This document shows, piece after piece, positions 7,332-16,019 of a DNA stretch of 64,000 nt. This stretch comes from JBDTSW01 sp963799815 (GTDB lineage: Bacteria; Actinomycetota; Thermoleophilia; Solirubrobacterales; 70-9). Each line of letters opens with the position of its first letter. Position 1 is the first letter of the stretch. The stretch is taken from positions 496,001-560,000 of the forward strand of contig CAWCYG010000001.1 in NCBI GenBank assembly GCA_963799815.1. The letters are read 5' to 3'. A program made the position numbers and the translations under genes. The notes beneath the pieces were generated by a model. That model made no database searches. It was not told the DNA's origin and saw only the letters and a program-made list of their open reading frames with translations.

Positions 7332-8708
7332 CTACGCCTGGCCCCGGCCCTCGACGGGACGGCCTTGGCGTCGCCACGTCCCGACCCCGCCGTGGGCGAC
7401 GTGGACCACGTCCTCGAAGCCCTCGCGCTGGAGGATCGAGGCGCCGAGCCCGGAGCGCTTTCCGCCTGAGCAGACGGCCGCGATCGCGCCTTCGCGCGGG
7501 AGCTCGTCGAGGCGGTCGCCGAGCTCCCCGAAGGGGATGTGGAGCGAGCCGGGGATGTGCCCCTCGGCGTACTCGTCGGCGTCGCGCACATCGAGAACGA
7601 GCGGCGCATCGTCGGCCTCGAGCCGCGCGGCGAGCTCGTCGACGTCGATCAGCTCGATCCGGGCCACGGATCTGCCCTCCGAGCGCCACGCGGTCATCCC
7701 GCCCTCGAGGAACCCGGCGACGCCCAGCCCCACGGCCCCGAGGAGCTCCGCCGCCTCCATCTCGTAGCCGTCGGATGCCGCGACCACGACCAGCTTCGCA
7801 TCCGGATCGACGACCCGAGCGACCTTCGTCGCGAAGCCGGTGTCGTAGGCGGACGCCGAGATCGCGCAGGGGATGTGGGCCTCGTCGAACTGCTCGTTCG
7901 TGCGGGCGTCGACGACGATGGCGCCGTCGGCGACCGCGCTTTCGACCCCGCGCGGGCTGAGCGGCAACGGCGCCGTCGTCTCCTCCCGAAAAGGTCCGCG
8001 GTTGAGCGCGACCACGTGCTGGACATGCGGCGGCTGCTCGCCCAGGCTCGCGAGCGTCGAGCGCACGAACTCCTCGGGGTCGGTGATCGCGAGCGCGGGG
8101 TTGTGCCGGCGCTCGTATCCGATCGTCGAGGAGCTCTTGTTGTCGATCGCTCCCGACCCGCACATCGACCCGCCGAGGTGACCGGGCCAGAGCTCGACGT
8201 CGTCGCCGAGCGCAAGGACGCGGTCGTGAAGCGAGGTGAAGATCTCGCGCGCGCCCTCCGCCTTCTCGATCGCGAGGTCGGGCCGGGCCACATCGCCGCA
8301 GAAGAGCGAGTCGCCGCCGAGGAGCGCCCACGGCTCGCCCGAGGCGTCGCGGATGAGGAAGGAGGTGTGCTCCGGCCGATGGCCCGGCGTGTGGAGCGCC
8401 TCCAGGGCAAGCTCGCCCAGCTCGAGCCGCCAGCCGTCGGCGAAGGCCTCGTGGGGGTAGTCGACGCCGGCGTCCTCGTGCACGTGGACGGTCGCGCCGG
8501 TGGCGGCCGCGAGTCGCCCGTGCCCGGAGACGTGATCGGCGTGGTTGTGGGTCTCGAGCACGTGCTCGATCCGCACGCCGTGAAGGCGGCCGAGGCGCAG
8601 GTAGGGGTCGATGTCCCACTGCGGATCGACCACCGCGGCGACCCCGTCGTCGCCGATCAGGTACGAGGCGCAGCCGAGGTCCTCATGCAGAACCTGCCGG
8701 AACAGCAT
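7332..8708 (-). CDS. MBL-fold hydrolase with two rhodanese domains (persulfide dioxygenase-like)
   Basis: A 458-residue three-domain protein. Residues 1-240 are a metallo-beta-lactamase fold with the metal motif H54-x-H56-x-D58-H59 and later metal ligands in HTPGHRPEH, GGDSLFCGDVARPDL and WPGHLGG, as in ETHE1/BaeB-type persulfide dioxygenases. Two rhodanese domains follow. The first (about 255-350) has VVAASDGY where the active cysteine should be, so it is probably catalytically dead. The second (about 355-450) has CSGGKRS with an intact cysteine. Its role is probably sulfide or persulfide detoxification. It is divergent from a sulfatase gene across 76 nt holding an inverted repeat. Confidence 0.88.
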   Translation of the reverse strand: MLFRQVLHEDLGCASYLIGDDGVAAVVDPQWDIDPYLRLGRLHGVRIEHVLETHNHADHVSGHGRLAAATGATVHVHEDAGVDYPHEAFADGWRLELGELALEALHTPGHRPEHTSFLIRDASGEPWALLGGDSLFCGDVARPDLAIEKAEGAREIFTSLHDRVLALGDDVELWPGHLGGSMCGSGAIDNKSSSTIGYERRHNPALAITDPEEFVRSTLASLGEQPPHVQHVVALNRGPFREETTAPLPLSPRGVESAVADGAIVVDARTNEQFDEAHIPCAISASAYDTGFATKVARVVDPDAKLVVVAASDGYEMEAAELLGAVGLGVAGFLEGGMTAWRSEGRSVARIELIDVDELAARLEADDAPLVLDVRDADEYAEGHIPGSLHIPFGELGDRLDELPREGAIAAVCSGGKRSGLGASILQREGFEDVVHVAHGGVGTWRRQGRPVEGRGQA

Positions 8709-8736
8709 GGCGCGGCACGTTATCGCCAGCGAGCTT

Positions 8737-8750
8737 CTAGACTTATCTAG
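8737..8750. promoter_or_regulatory. Inverted repeat in divergent sulfatase/MBL promoter
   Basis: CTAGA-CTTA-TCTAG, perfect 5-bp arms, in an AT-rich patch midway between the divergent MBL-rhodanese gene and the sulfatase gene. It is a candidate operator that could link control of the two sulfur genes. It may also overlap a -10 element. Confidence 0.4.
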
Positions 8751-8784
8751 TCAACAAAGCTCCACCGCCCACCCGAGGAACGAC

Positions 8785-10152
8785 TTGAGCCCAGCCACAC
8801 CGCCGAACATCCTCTATATCCACTCCCACGACACCGGCCGCTACGTCCAGCCGTACGGCTTCCAGGTGCCGACGCCGAACATCCAGCTTCTGGCCGACCA
8901 GGGGGTGCTCTTCCGCGAGGCGTTCTGCGCGGCGCCGACCTGCTCGGGCTCCCGCGCGTCATTGCTCACCGGCCAGTACTGCCACAACAACGGCATGTTC
9001 GGCCTCGCCCACCGCGGCTGGGCGCTGAACGACTATCGCCAGCACCTCGTCCACCCGCTGCGCGAGGCGGGCTACCGCTCGGTCCTGATCGGCGAGCAGC
9101 ACATCTCCGAGGATCCGCTCACGATCGGCTACGACGAGGTGATCGAGGTCGACACCACGGCCGCCACCGACGTGGCGCCGATCGCGATCGAGGCGATCTC
9201 CTCGGCGCAGGAGCCGTTCTTTCTCTCCGTCGGGTTCTTCGAGACCCACCGCAACTTCTCGGCGCCGACGTCGGTCCGCGACACGCTCTATTCGCTGCCG
9301 CCCCAGAACCTGCCCGACACCGAGGAGACTCGCGAGGACATGGCGGCGTTCAAGGCGTCGGCGCGCTCGCTCGACCAGGGCATCGGCGCCGTCCTGCACG
9401 GCCTTCACCGCTGTGGCCTCACGGAGTCGACCCTGATCCTCTGCACGACCGACCACGGGCTCGCGTTCCCCAACGCCAAGGCGACGCTTTACGACCGCGG
9501 GACCGGCGTGATGATGATCATGCGAGGCCCGGGGGGATTTACCGGCGGCAAGGTCGTCGACGCGATGGTCTCCCACCTCGACGTCTACCCCACCCTCTGC
9601 GAGGTGGCCGGCGTCGACAACCCGCCGTGGGTGCAGGGCACCTCGCTCCTCCCGCTCGTGGACGGGCGCAAGGACTCCCTGCACGACCAGATCTTCACCG
9701 AGATGACCTTCCACGCGGCCTATCAGCCCCAGCGCGCGCTGCGCACGGAGCGCTGGAAGTACATCCGCCGCTTCCACGATCACCCACACCCCGTGCTGGC
9801 CAACTGCGACGACTCCGCCACCAAGGAGCTCTTGCTGAAGCGCGGCTGGGATCGCCAGCACATCGCCCGCGAGCAGCTCTTCGACCTCACCCTCGATCCC
9901 AACGAGGTCCACGACCTCTCGGGCAGCCCGGATCACGCCACGCAGCGCGAGACCCTTCGCCGGCGCCTCGAGGAATGGATGATCGCGACCGAGGACCCGC
10001 TCCTCGACGGCCCCGTCGACCCGCCGGCGGGCGCGCTCGTAAACGACATCTCGCAGCTCTCGCCGAGCGACCCACCCCATGTCACGCTGGAGCCGAGCGA
10101 GGCGCGCTCGCCCACCGTCGATGCCCCGCCCAGCGGATTCGCAGACCGATGA
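8785..10152 (+). CDS. Sulfatase (N-sulfoglucosamine sulfohydrolase-like)
   Basis: A 455-residue sulfatase that hydrolyses sulfate esters or sulfamates. PNILYIHSHDTGRYVQPYG holds the first calcium ligands. The formylglycine-type signature is CSGSRASLLTG with Cys53. Position 3 of the signature is Gly rather than the usual Pro or Ala, which may affect maturation by a formylglycine-generating enzyme. TDHGLAFPNAKATLYDRG supplies other ligands. I chose the TTG start because GAGGAA lies 5-6 nt upstream and earlier starts would overlap the divergent gene. There is no signal peptide. The stop overlaps the following sulfotransferase start as ATGA. Confidence 0.85.
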   Translation: MSPATPPNILYIHSHDTGRYVQPYGFQVPTPNIQLLADQGVLFREAFCAAPTCSGSRASLLTGQYCHNNGMFGLAHRGWALNDYRQHLVHPLREAGYRSVLIGEQHISEDPLTIGYDEVIEVDTTAATDVAPIAIEAISSAQEPFFLSVGFFETHRNFSAPTSVRDTLYSLPPQNLPDTEETREDMAAFKASARSLDQGIGAVLHGLHRCGLTESTLILCTTDHGLAFPNAKATLYDRGTGVMMIMRGPGGFTGGKVVDAMVSHLDVYPTLCEVAGVDNPPWVQGTSLLPLVDGRKDSLHDQIFTEMTFHAAYQPQRALRTERWKYIRRFHDHPHPVLANCDDSATKELLLKRGWDRQHIAREQLFDLTLDPNEVHDLSGSPDHATQRETLRRRLEEWMIATEDPLLDGPVDPPAGALVNDISQLSPSDPPHVTLEPSEARSPTVDAPPSGFADR

Positions 10153-11062
10153 CCCCCGAGCGCTCCTACCTCGTCTGCGCCACCCCGCGAAGCGGCTCGA
10201 CCCTCGTCTGCCAGGCGCTCAAGGGAACGGGCGTCGCCGGCCGTCCCGAGGAGTACTTCGAGGCGCTCCTTCACTCCGGCCGCCCGCGCCGGCCGGAGGA
10301 GTACTTCATCGGCGTCGACGACAAGTCGATCCTCGATCACCTGGGCGAGCGAGGCGTCGGCGACGATCCCCAGCCCCGCTCGCCGCTATGGAGCCGCGCC
10401 GCCTACGACCGCTATCTGGAGTGGGCGATGGAGACCGGCACCACTCCGAACGGCGTCTTCGGCGCCAAGCTCATGTGGGGCTACTTCGGCGACTTCGTAA
10501 GCCTGCTGCGAAACATCCCCGCGTACCGCGAGCTGCCGCTCGGCGAGCTCTTGCCCGCCGCCTTCCCCAACCTCACCTTCGTGCGGGTGGTTCGGGCGAA
10601 CAAGATCCGCCAGGCGGTCTCGCTGTGGAAGGCGGTGCAGACCGCGACCTGGCGCCAGCAGGACGCGAGCCAGGGGATCTCGGTGAGCGGACTCGGCGAC
10701 GAGTCCGACCACCCGCCGTATAAGAGCTTCATCCAGGACCACCGCCCGCAGCTGCGCTTCCACTACGGGGCGATCTCCCACCTGCTCCAGCAGCTTCTGG
10801 TCGAGGAGGCCTCCTGGGACGCGTTCTTCGAGCACTCGGGGATAAAGCCCGTGCTGGTCCTCTACGAGAACTTCGCGGCCGACTACGAGAACGCGACGCT
10901 CAACGTCCTCGAACCGCCTCGAGCTCGAGCTGCCACAGGGCTTCAGCCCCGAGCCGCGGATGAAAAAGCAGTCGGACGGCATCAACGACGACTGGGTGCG
11001 CCGCTACTCCGAGCTGCGCCTCGGGCACCCAGTTCGACGTCGTCCCGGCTGCCGCGGCGTAG
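10149..11062 (+). CDS. Stf0-type sulfotransferase, frameshifted near the 3' end
   Basis: A sulfotransferase using PAPS as donor. YLVCATPRSGSTLVC is the 5'-phosphosulfate binding loop. RPEEYFEALL and FGAKLMW follow the Stf0 (trehalose sulfotransferase) pattern. FVRVVRANKIRQAVSLWKA is the 3'-phosphate site. The frame is lost at about 10910, where the family C-terminus continues in another frame (RLELELPQGF, MKKQSDGINDDWVRRYSE), and probably again near 11025, giving an end at 11062. Without the second change it would end at 11109. ATGA coupling to the sulfatase suggests that this organism both adds and removes sulfate on one class of molecule. Confidence 0.8.
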
Positions 11063-11105
11063 AGGCGACCCGCGCTCGCCAGCGCGAGCTGGACGGACCT
11101 GTCCG

Positions 11106-11324
11106 CTAAGCGGAGGCGCTGCGACCGCTGCGCGAGGGCACCGGCTGCGCCCGCCAGATCCGCCGACGGGACTCGGGCTGGCGCTCCTCGAGCGCCCGGG
11201 CCCACGTTCCGTTCGGTCCCCACAGCGCGGAGTAGCAGTCGCCGCAAAGCGTCTCGTCCCTGGGGGTCTGGCGACCGCTCCCGTTGGGAATCTCCGTGAG
11301 GCACTGAGCGCAGAGTTCGACCAT
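11106..11324 (-). CDS. Small zinc-ribbon protein, 72 residues
   Basis: The protein starts VELCAQCLTEIPNG and continues to TLCGDCYSALWG, giving two CxxC pairs about 25 residues apart, the layout of a single zinc ribbon. The remainder is basic and Arg-rich (RQPESRRRIWRAQ), suggesting nucleic-acid or protein contacts. The ATG at 11324 has GGAG five nucleotides upstream on the minus strand; longer upstream frames lack such support. The function is unknown. Confidence 0.6.
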   Translation of the reverse strand: MVELCAQCLTEIPNGSGRQTPRDETLCGDCYSALWGPNGTWARALEERQPESRRRIWRAQPVPSRSGRSASA

Positions 11325-11410
11325 CGCTACTCCTATCGGCAGCGGACCGGCGGGCCATAAGCCCTGTCCCCTTAAGGCGCGCCTAGGCACGCCGGGACGG
11401 CCGGCGAGCC

Positions 11411-11770
11411 TCAATCCGACTCGGCGTCCTCCTGCTCGAGGTGGTCGGAGGCGTGGATGCAGACCATCCGGAGCTTCTCGTCGCTGGTTCCCTTGAAGCC
11501 GTGCCAGGTGTTCGGGGGGACGACGACGATCTGCCCGGCTGACGCGTCCACGGCGCCGTCGCCCACGGTGAACCGCACCGTCCCCTCTCGCACCACGAAC
11601 GTCTCCGAATAGGGGTGGCGGTGCAGGTCGGCGCCCTGGCCGGCGTCGTGCTCGGTGATGAACATCGTCACGCCCGAGCCATGGTCGCGACCCTCGAAGA
11701 GTCGCGCCCGGTCGCTGCCCGATAGCTCGGCGACTTCGACCGGCTCGTGCTTTGGCTCCGCTTCGCCCAT
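11411..11770 (-). CDS. Single-domain cupin protein
   Basis: A 119-residue cupin_2 protein. Metal-binding motif 1 is HRHPYSETFVVREGTVRFTVG and motif 2 is GQIVVVPPNTWHGFKG. FEGRDHGSGVTMFITEHDAG precedes motif 1. The C-terminal tail is acidic (EQEDAESD). Such proteins are often small metal-dependent enzymes or ligand sensors, and no substrate can be inferred. The start at the ATG (MGEAEPKHEP) is chosen because the frame upstream lacks homologous-looking residues. Confidence 0.8.
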   Translation of the reverse strand: MGEAEPKHEPVEVAELSGSDRARLFEGRDHGSGVTMFITEHDAGQGADLHRHPYSETFVVREGTVRFTVGDGAVDASAGQIVVVPPNTWHGFKGTSDEKLRMVCIHASDHLEQEDAESD

Positions 11771-11820
11771 GGGGATCGGAACGAGCCTACCGCCGCGGCG
11801 GGGATGTGAGACTGCGCCGG

Positions 11821-13502
11821 ATGCTCGCCACACGTACGAAGCATCTTCTCGCTTGCCTCACCTGCGCCGTGTTGCTCGCCTTCGCGGCAGCGCCTGCGAG
11901 CGCACAAACCGCCGGCGCGCCGGGTTCTACGCCCGAGACGGTCGTTACCGGGGAGCTGCCGAAGAAGCCCGCTGACTTCAATCTGAGCGCGCGAGAGGCG
12001 ATCGAGCTCGCCGACCGGGACCCGAAGGTCCGTGAGACCGCAGCCGAGACCGAGCGACCTCTCGAGACCTACGCCGAGGTCAAAGACGACTTCACCTGGC
12101 AGATCGGCTACTACGACGGCGACGAGGAGGTCGTCCAGGTACTCGTCGACGACCCCACGCAGACCGTCCGCGAGTCATGGACCGGCATCCAGGTCGCCTG
12201 GCAGATGGCGAGGGGGTACGAGGGCCAGTTCGGCCACCTCCTGAACGCGCCATACGTCTGGCTGCCGCTCGCGGCGCTCTTCTTCTTCGGCCTCCTCGAC
12301 TACCGCCGCAAGCGCAAGCTGGTCCACCTCGACCTGCTCGTCCTCCTCTCGTTCGGCATCAGCCAGTACTTCTTCGACCGCGGCGAGATCGGGATCTCCG
12401 TCCCGCTCGTCTACCCGCCGCTCATCTACCTGCTCTGCCGAATGCTCTGGATCGGCTTCAAGGGCCAGCGCGACGGCCTCAACCCAACCGCCCCGGTCGC
12501 CTGGCTCGCGATCGCGACGATGTTCCTGATCGGCTTCCGCGTCACCCTCAACATCGCCGACTCCGGAGTCATCGACGTCGGCTACGCCGGCACCATCGGC
12601 GCCGACCGCATCACCCACGGCCAACCCCTCTACGGCGAGGGCGCCTTCCCCGACGACAACCCAACCGGCGACACCTACGGCCCCGCCAACTACGCCGCCT
12701 ACGTCCCGTTCGAGCTGGCGCTGCCGTGGGAGGGGGAGTGGGACTGCGCTGCCATCCGCCCACGGCGCGGCGATCTTCTTCGACCTGGCGACGATCGCGG
12801 GGCTGTTCGTGCTCGGGCGCCGGATGGGGGGCACGCGGCGTCGGCGTCGACCTTGGCCTTCGCGTGGTGCGCCTACCCGTACACGACCTACGCGCTGCAG
12901 TCGAACTCGAACGACTCGCTGGTGGCGGCGCTGCTGGTGTGGGCGTTCGTGGCGTTCGCGTCACCGGTCGGGCGAGGCGTCCTGCTCGGCCTGGCGAGCA
13001 TGGTCAAGTTCGCACCGCTTGCGCTGGCGCCGCTGTTCGCGACGGGGGAGCGAGGGCTGGCTGACCGCCTACGTGGCGGAGGCGCAGCATGGCGAATCCC
13101 CCGATCGTGGGCGCGACCAATCCTCGCCTTCAGCGCCGCCTTCGCCGCGGTCCTGGCCCTGACCCTCGCCTGGCCGGCAATCGACCCCGGCCTCGCCACC
13201 TTCTACGACCGCACGCTCGAATCCCAGCTCGACCGCGAGAGCCCGTTCAGCATCTGGGGCCAGGAGCCGAGCCTGGACTGGCTTCAGACGAGTCGTGAGG
13301 GCATTCGGCTCTCGGCCTGGCGGTCCTCGTCGCGTTCATCCCTCGGCGCCGCTCACTGGCTCAGCTCGCCGCCCTCTCCGCGGCGGTCCTGATCACGACT
13401 CAGCTAGGTGTCGACCACTGGTTCTATCTGTATCTGCCGTGGTTTCTCGGGCTCGTGATGGTTGGATGCGTGCGGCTCGCTGAAAGCCCGCCGGGCTCAT
13501 AA
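11821..13502 (+). CDS. GT-C type membrane glycosyltransferase, frameshifted
   Basis: A polytopic membrane protein resembling the GT87/DUF2029 mannosyltransferase class. It begins with a signal sequence (LLACLTCAVLLAFAAAPASA) and a periplasmic PepSY-like region (SAREAIELADRDPKV, residues about 45-125), then about ten membrane helices. The frame changes near 12740, 12835, 12860 and 13290. Read across the shifts, the typical motifs appear: YGPANYAAYVPFE, GLFVLGRRMGG, AYPYTTYALQSNSND and DHWFYLYLPWF. The reconstructed end (RLAESPPGS) runs into a tRNA-Met fragment, so the original C-terminus may have been cut by recombination. Polyprenyl-phosphate mannose is the usual donor in this family. Confidence 0.6.
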
Positions 13503-13537
13503 CCCGGAGGTCGCGGGTTCAAATCCCGCCCCCGCTA
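13491..13537 (+). pseudogene. tRNA-Met (CAT) 3' fragment, likely att site
   Basis: These 47 nt form the 3' part of a Met tRNA. The anticodon stem-loop is CCGGG-CTCATAA-CCCGG, followed by variable bases AGGTC, the T-arm GCGGG-TTCAAAT-CCCGC, and the acceptor 3' strand CCCCGCT plus A. The matching 5' acceptor (AGCGGGG) and D-arm are missing upstream, where the glycosyltransferase frame runs instead. A tRNA cut at the anticodon stem is the classic footprint of tyrosine-integrase attachment sites. It lies directly before the modification/helicase operon. No integrase gene is in the window. Confidence 0.75.
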
Positions 13538-13620
13538 TGTCAGTCCGGCGTTCTCTCTGGCCGCGCCTTCCGGGCATCAACCGGGCATCATCTGCGTGCG
13601 AGCGCCCCCGTCTCGTGCAG

Positions 13621-13642
13621 CTTCAGCGAATCGTCGCTGAAG
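13621..13642. promoter_or_regulatory. 9-bp inverted repeat upstream of the defence-like operon
   Basis: CTTCAGCGA-ATCG-TCGCTGAAG, perfect arms, ending 34 nt before the first gene of the operon. Its position fits an operator for autoregulation by the operon's own sigma-like HTH protein. A hairpin in the leader RNA is the alternative. Further upstream, CCGGGCATCA occurs twice in tandem (about 13570-13592), next to the tRNA fragment, and could be an integrase or excisionase arm site. Confidence 0.45.
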
Positions 13643-13676
13643 TGTCACAAATGCTCCCGCTCGTGACTTAGACCCT

Positions 13677-14294
13677 ATGCGCATGGACTTCAGGACTCAT
13701 CTGGATGAAGAGGTCGACCGCATGGTCGATGAGCGTTTCCCGGAGGGTCTGGCCCGCGCGCTCGAAGGGCAGTTCCCTGACGCGGCGCACGCCGACTACG
13801 AGGACGCCGTGTCGGCAGGGTTCGAGCAGCTCGTGCGCAAGTCCCAGGACCGGCCACTCGAAAGCCCGCGCGGTTACGTTACGACCGTCGCGGTGAACGC
13901 GATGAAGCGCCGGCTGCGCCGGGCGGCGATCCAGCAGCTCGCTCACATCGACCCCGACCGCGAGGACGATGGCGACGATCCGCTCGACGCCTACACCGAC
14001 CCTTGGAGTGACCCCGTTGCCGAGGAGGCGCTGTTGGGGGATGCCTACACCTTCATGCAGGGACTCATCGACGCATGGCCGATCGCGAACCACAAGGTGA
14101 CCATGCGTCTGGTGCTTGCCGCTGCCAGGCTCGGCGAGCCGCTTTCCAGCGAGGAGCTCGCCGAACGGCTCGAGGATCTCCTGGGCCAAGAGGTCAGTCC
14201 CGAGACCGCCCGCCAGTGGCGTCATCGCGCTCTGAAGCGCCTGAGGCGCGAACTTATCGATGCCGACCTGATCGAAGATACGGAGGAGCAATGA
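13677..14294 (+). CDS. Sigma-70-like / HTH DNA-binding protein
   Basis: A 205-residue protein with the outline of an ECF-like sigma factor. Residues 35-80 resemble region 2 (YEDAVSAGFEQLV, RGYVTTVAVNAMKRRLRR), an acidic linker follows, and the C-terminal segment resembles region 4 (SPETARQWRHRALKRLRREL). It is divergent, so it may act as a repressor or phage-type regulator instead of a true sigma factor. It starts the six-gene operon and overlaps the next gene as ATGA. Either ATG (13677 or 13683) may be used. An inverted repeat 34 nt upstream is a candidate binding site. Confidence 0.65.
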   Translation: MRMDFRTHLDEEVDRMVDERFPEGLARALEGQFPDAAHADYEDAVSAGFEQLVRKSQDRPLESPRGYVTTVAVNAMKRRLRRAAIQQLAHIDPDREDDGDDPLDAYTDPWSDPVAEEALLGDAYTFMQGLIDAWPIANHKVTMRLVLAAARLGEPLSSEELAERLEDLLGQEVSPETARQWRHRALKRLRRELIDADLIEDTEEQ

Positions 14295-15707
14295 ACGACA
14301 ACTCGAACGCCGAGGTTTCGCCGGCTGCGCTGCGCGAACTGATCGAGAGTGCGACGGAGCTCTCAGAGGACCAGGGCGAGCTCGTTAGTGTCGCCGTCCG
14401 GGAGGCCGTTGAGCGACCGCTCGATGAAGAGCGGGCCCGACGGTTGTACACACGGATCCTCAAGATCCTGCGTGGCTACGACAGCGCCGAGCTGAGCGAT
14501 GCGGACCGCGAGCGCATCGCCGACGAGGTTCGAGCCGAGGTCGAGAAGGTCGTGTCCGCCGTGCCGAGGCCGGTGCGGGAGGGGGGCGTGCCGTTCCTGA
14601 CCTTCAACGGTCTCGCCCCGCGCGACGTACTGCCGGTACCGGCGTTCAACAACAAGACCATCCCGATGGTCGAGGGCTACGTTGACGTCGAGACTCTCCA
14701 GCTCTGGCCTGGGAACCATCGCCTCGCGCTCCTTGTTGCCGAGTTCGAGGAAACCAACTCGCGCTCACCGGAGCCCGAGGAGCTCGTCCAGCTCATGCAG
14801 GGCTCCATCCTTATGAAGGGGGTGAAGAACCCGACCGACCCGTTCAAGCTCAAGCCGCTCGCGGACAGCATCGCCCGCAAGGGTGTCGAGGTCCCGCCGA
14901 TTGTCACCTACGACGGCGAGCCGAAGGACGGCAACCGGCGGATCGCGGCGTCGCTGTTGGTCGTGCACGGCAAGGACTACACCGCGGCGCAGAAGGAGCT
15001 GGCGCGCTGCATCCGCGTCTGGCGGGCACCGGAGGGCACGACCGACGACCAGTTCGAGGCGATCGTCGTCTCCCGCAACTTCGAGAGCGACCACAAGGAG
15101 CCTTGGCCCGAGTTCATCAAGGGTCGACTGGTCGTCAGGAGTACGACCTGCGGAAGCGCCAGATCAAGGGCCGGATCACGCGCCGAGCTCAAGCGAATCC
15201 GCGAAGAGCTCGCCAAGGATTTCGCGATCAAGCCCGCGGAGGTCGACCGCTACGACAAGATGGTCTATTGGGCCGACGACTTCAGCGCCTACAACCTGGA
15301 AATGGGCCGCGACGCTGCGGCGGTTCGACATACGGCTGAGAAGAATTTCCAGTGGTTCTACGAACTCGATGCGGGGCGCGGCAATGAGAAGCTGACGCGC
15401 AAGCTCGACACCGACGACGAGCTGAAGGCCGTCGTCTACGACCTGATGTTCGACCTGCTGGACAGCGGGCACAAGTCCGCGAACCTCTACCGCGTCGTCA
15501 ACGACGCTGAGACGGCGCAGATGCTGCTCAAGGCGCACGAGATGAAGGACCGCGACCCTGAGAGGCGCTCGAGCTCATCGAGGACGCGATCACCGAGGCA
15601 AGCGCCGGAACGTCAAGCGTCGGTCGATCGGCTTCGAGGACTACCTCAAGACGATGGTCGATCGGCTCGGCTCGACGCCGCCTGACCAGTGGGAACCTCG
15701 ATACTGA
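14291..15707 (+). CDS. ParB-like nuclease-fold protein, frameshifted
   Basis: About 470 residues when frames are joined. Residues 1-110 are helical and acidic. A ParB/Srx-like domain follows: VDVETLQLWPGNHRLAL, LKPLADSIARKGVEVPPIV and the signature DGNRRIAASLLV. The second half is alpha-helical with IREELAKDFAIKPAEVDRYDKM, reminiscent of the KorB/ParB HTH region. Paired frame changes near 15120-15185 hide YDLRKRQIKGRITRR. Another near 15560-15600 moves the end to 15707 (FEDYLKTMVDRLG..WEPRY). In a chromosomal operon with helicase and methylase it is more likely a DNA-binding or NTPase specificity factor than a partition protein. Confidence 0.6.
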
Positions 15708-15720
15708 GCTGCTGCTCGAG

Positions 15721-16019
15721 GTGCGTCGGATCCTGAGTCGTCACTCGGCGCGGTCGACGCACAGCTCTCGGTTCGGCGCGCCCACGGCGAGAACGTGGAG
15801 GCGTGATCCCAGCCGAGGTCAAATCGCGTTCGGACCGCTCGGGCGTCGAGATCGTGTCCGACCGTTCGCCGCGGGAGCTCGCTGCGCGGCTGCGGGCCCA
15901 GGACCTGCCGCTGCGGCTGCGCCGGGCGGCGGTTGGAGCTGACGTTCGACGAAGCGGCGGCGCTGCTGGGCCGCACGGCGAGGAGCTGGATTGGTCAGCC
16001 GGACGCGGCGGGCGGGTAA
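15721..16019 (+). CDS. Small protein with possible HTH, frameshifted
   Basis: A short gene of about 100 residues between the ParB-like gene and the helicase. Reading across two or three frame changes gives LLLEVRRILSRH, then GENVEAVIPAEVKSRSDRSG and PRELAARLRAQDLPLRLRRA, and finally LTFDEAAALLGRTARSWIGQ, a likely helix-turn-helix, ending at TAA 16017-16019. The true start is unclear; GTG at 15721 is the first start codon in the first frame. It may be a small DNA-binding subunit of the system. Confidence 0.4.

Noticed and set aside
13462..13671. Open frame running through the tRNA-Met fragment
   Set aside because: The frame crosses clear tRNA secondary structure, has no ribosome site, and the translated sequence resembles the common tRNA-derived false ORF (SNPAPA).
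14291..15707. Plasmid partition or replication origin function for the ParB-like gene
   Set aside because: There is no ParA partner, no parS-like repeats and no replication initiator nearby; the context is helicase plus methyltransferase.
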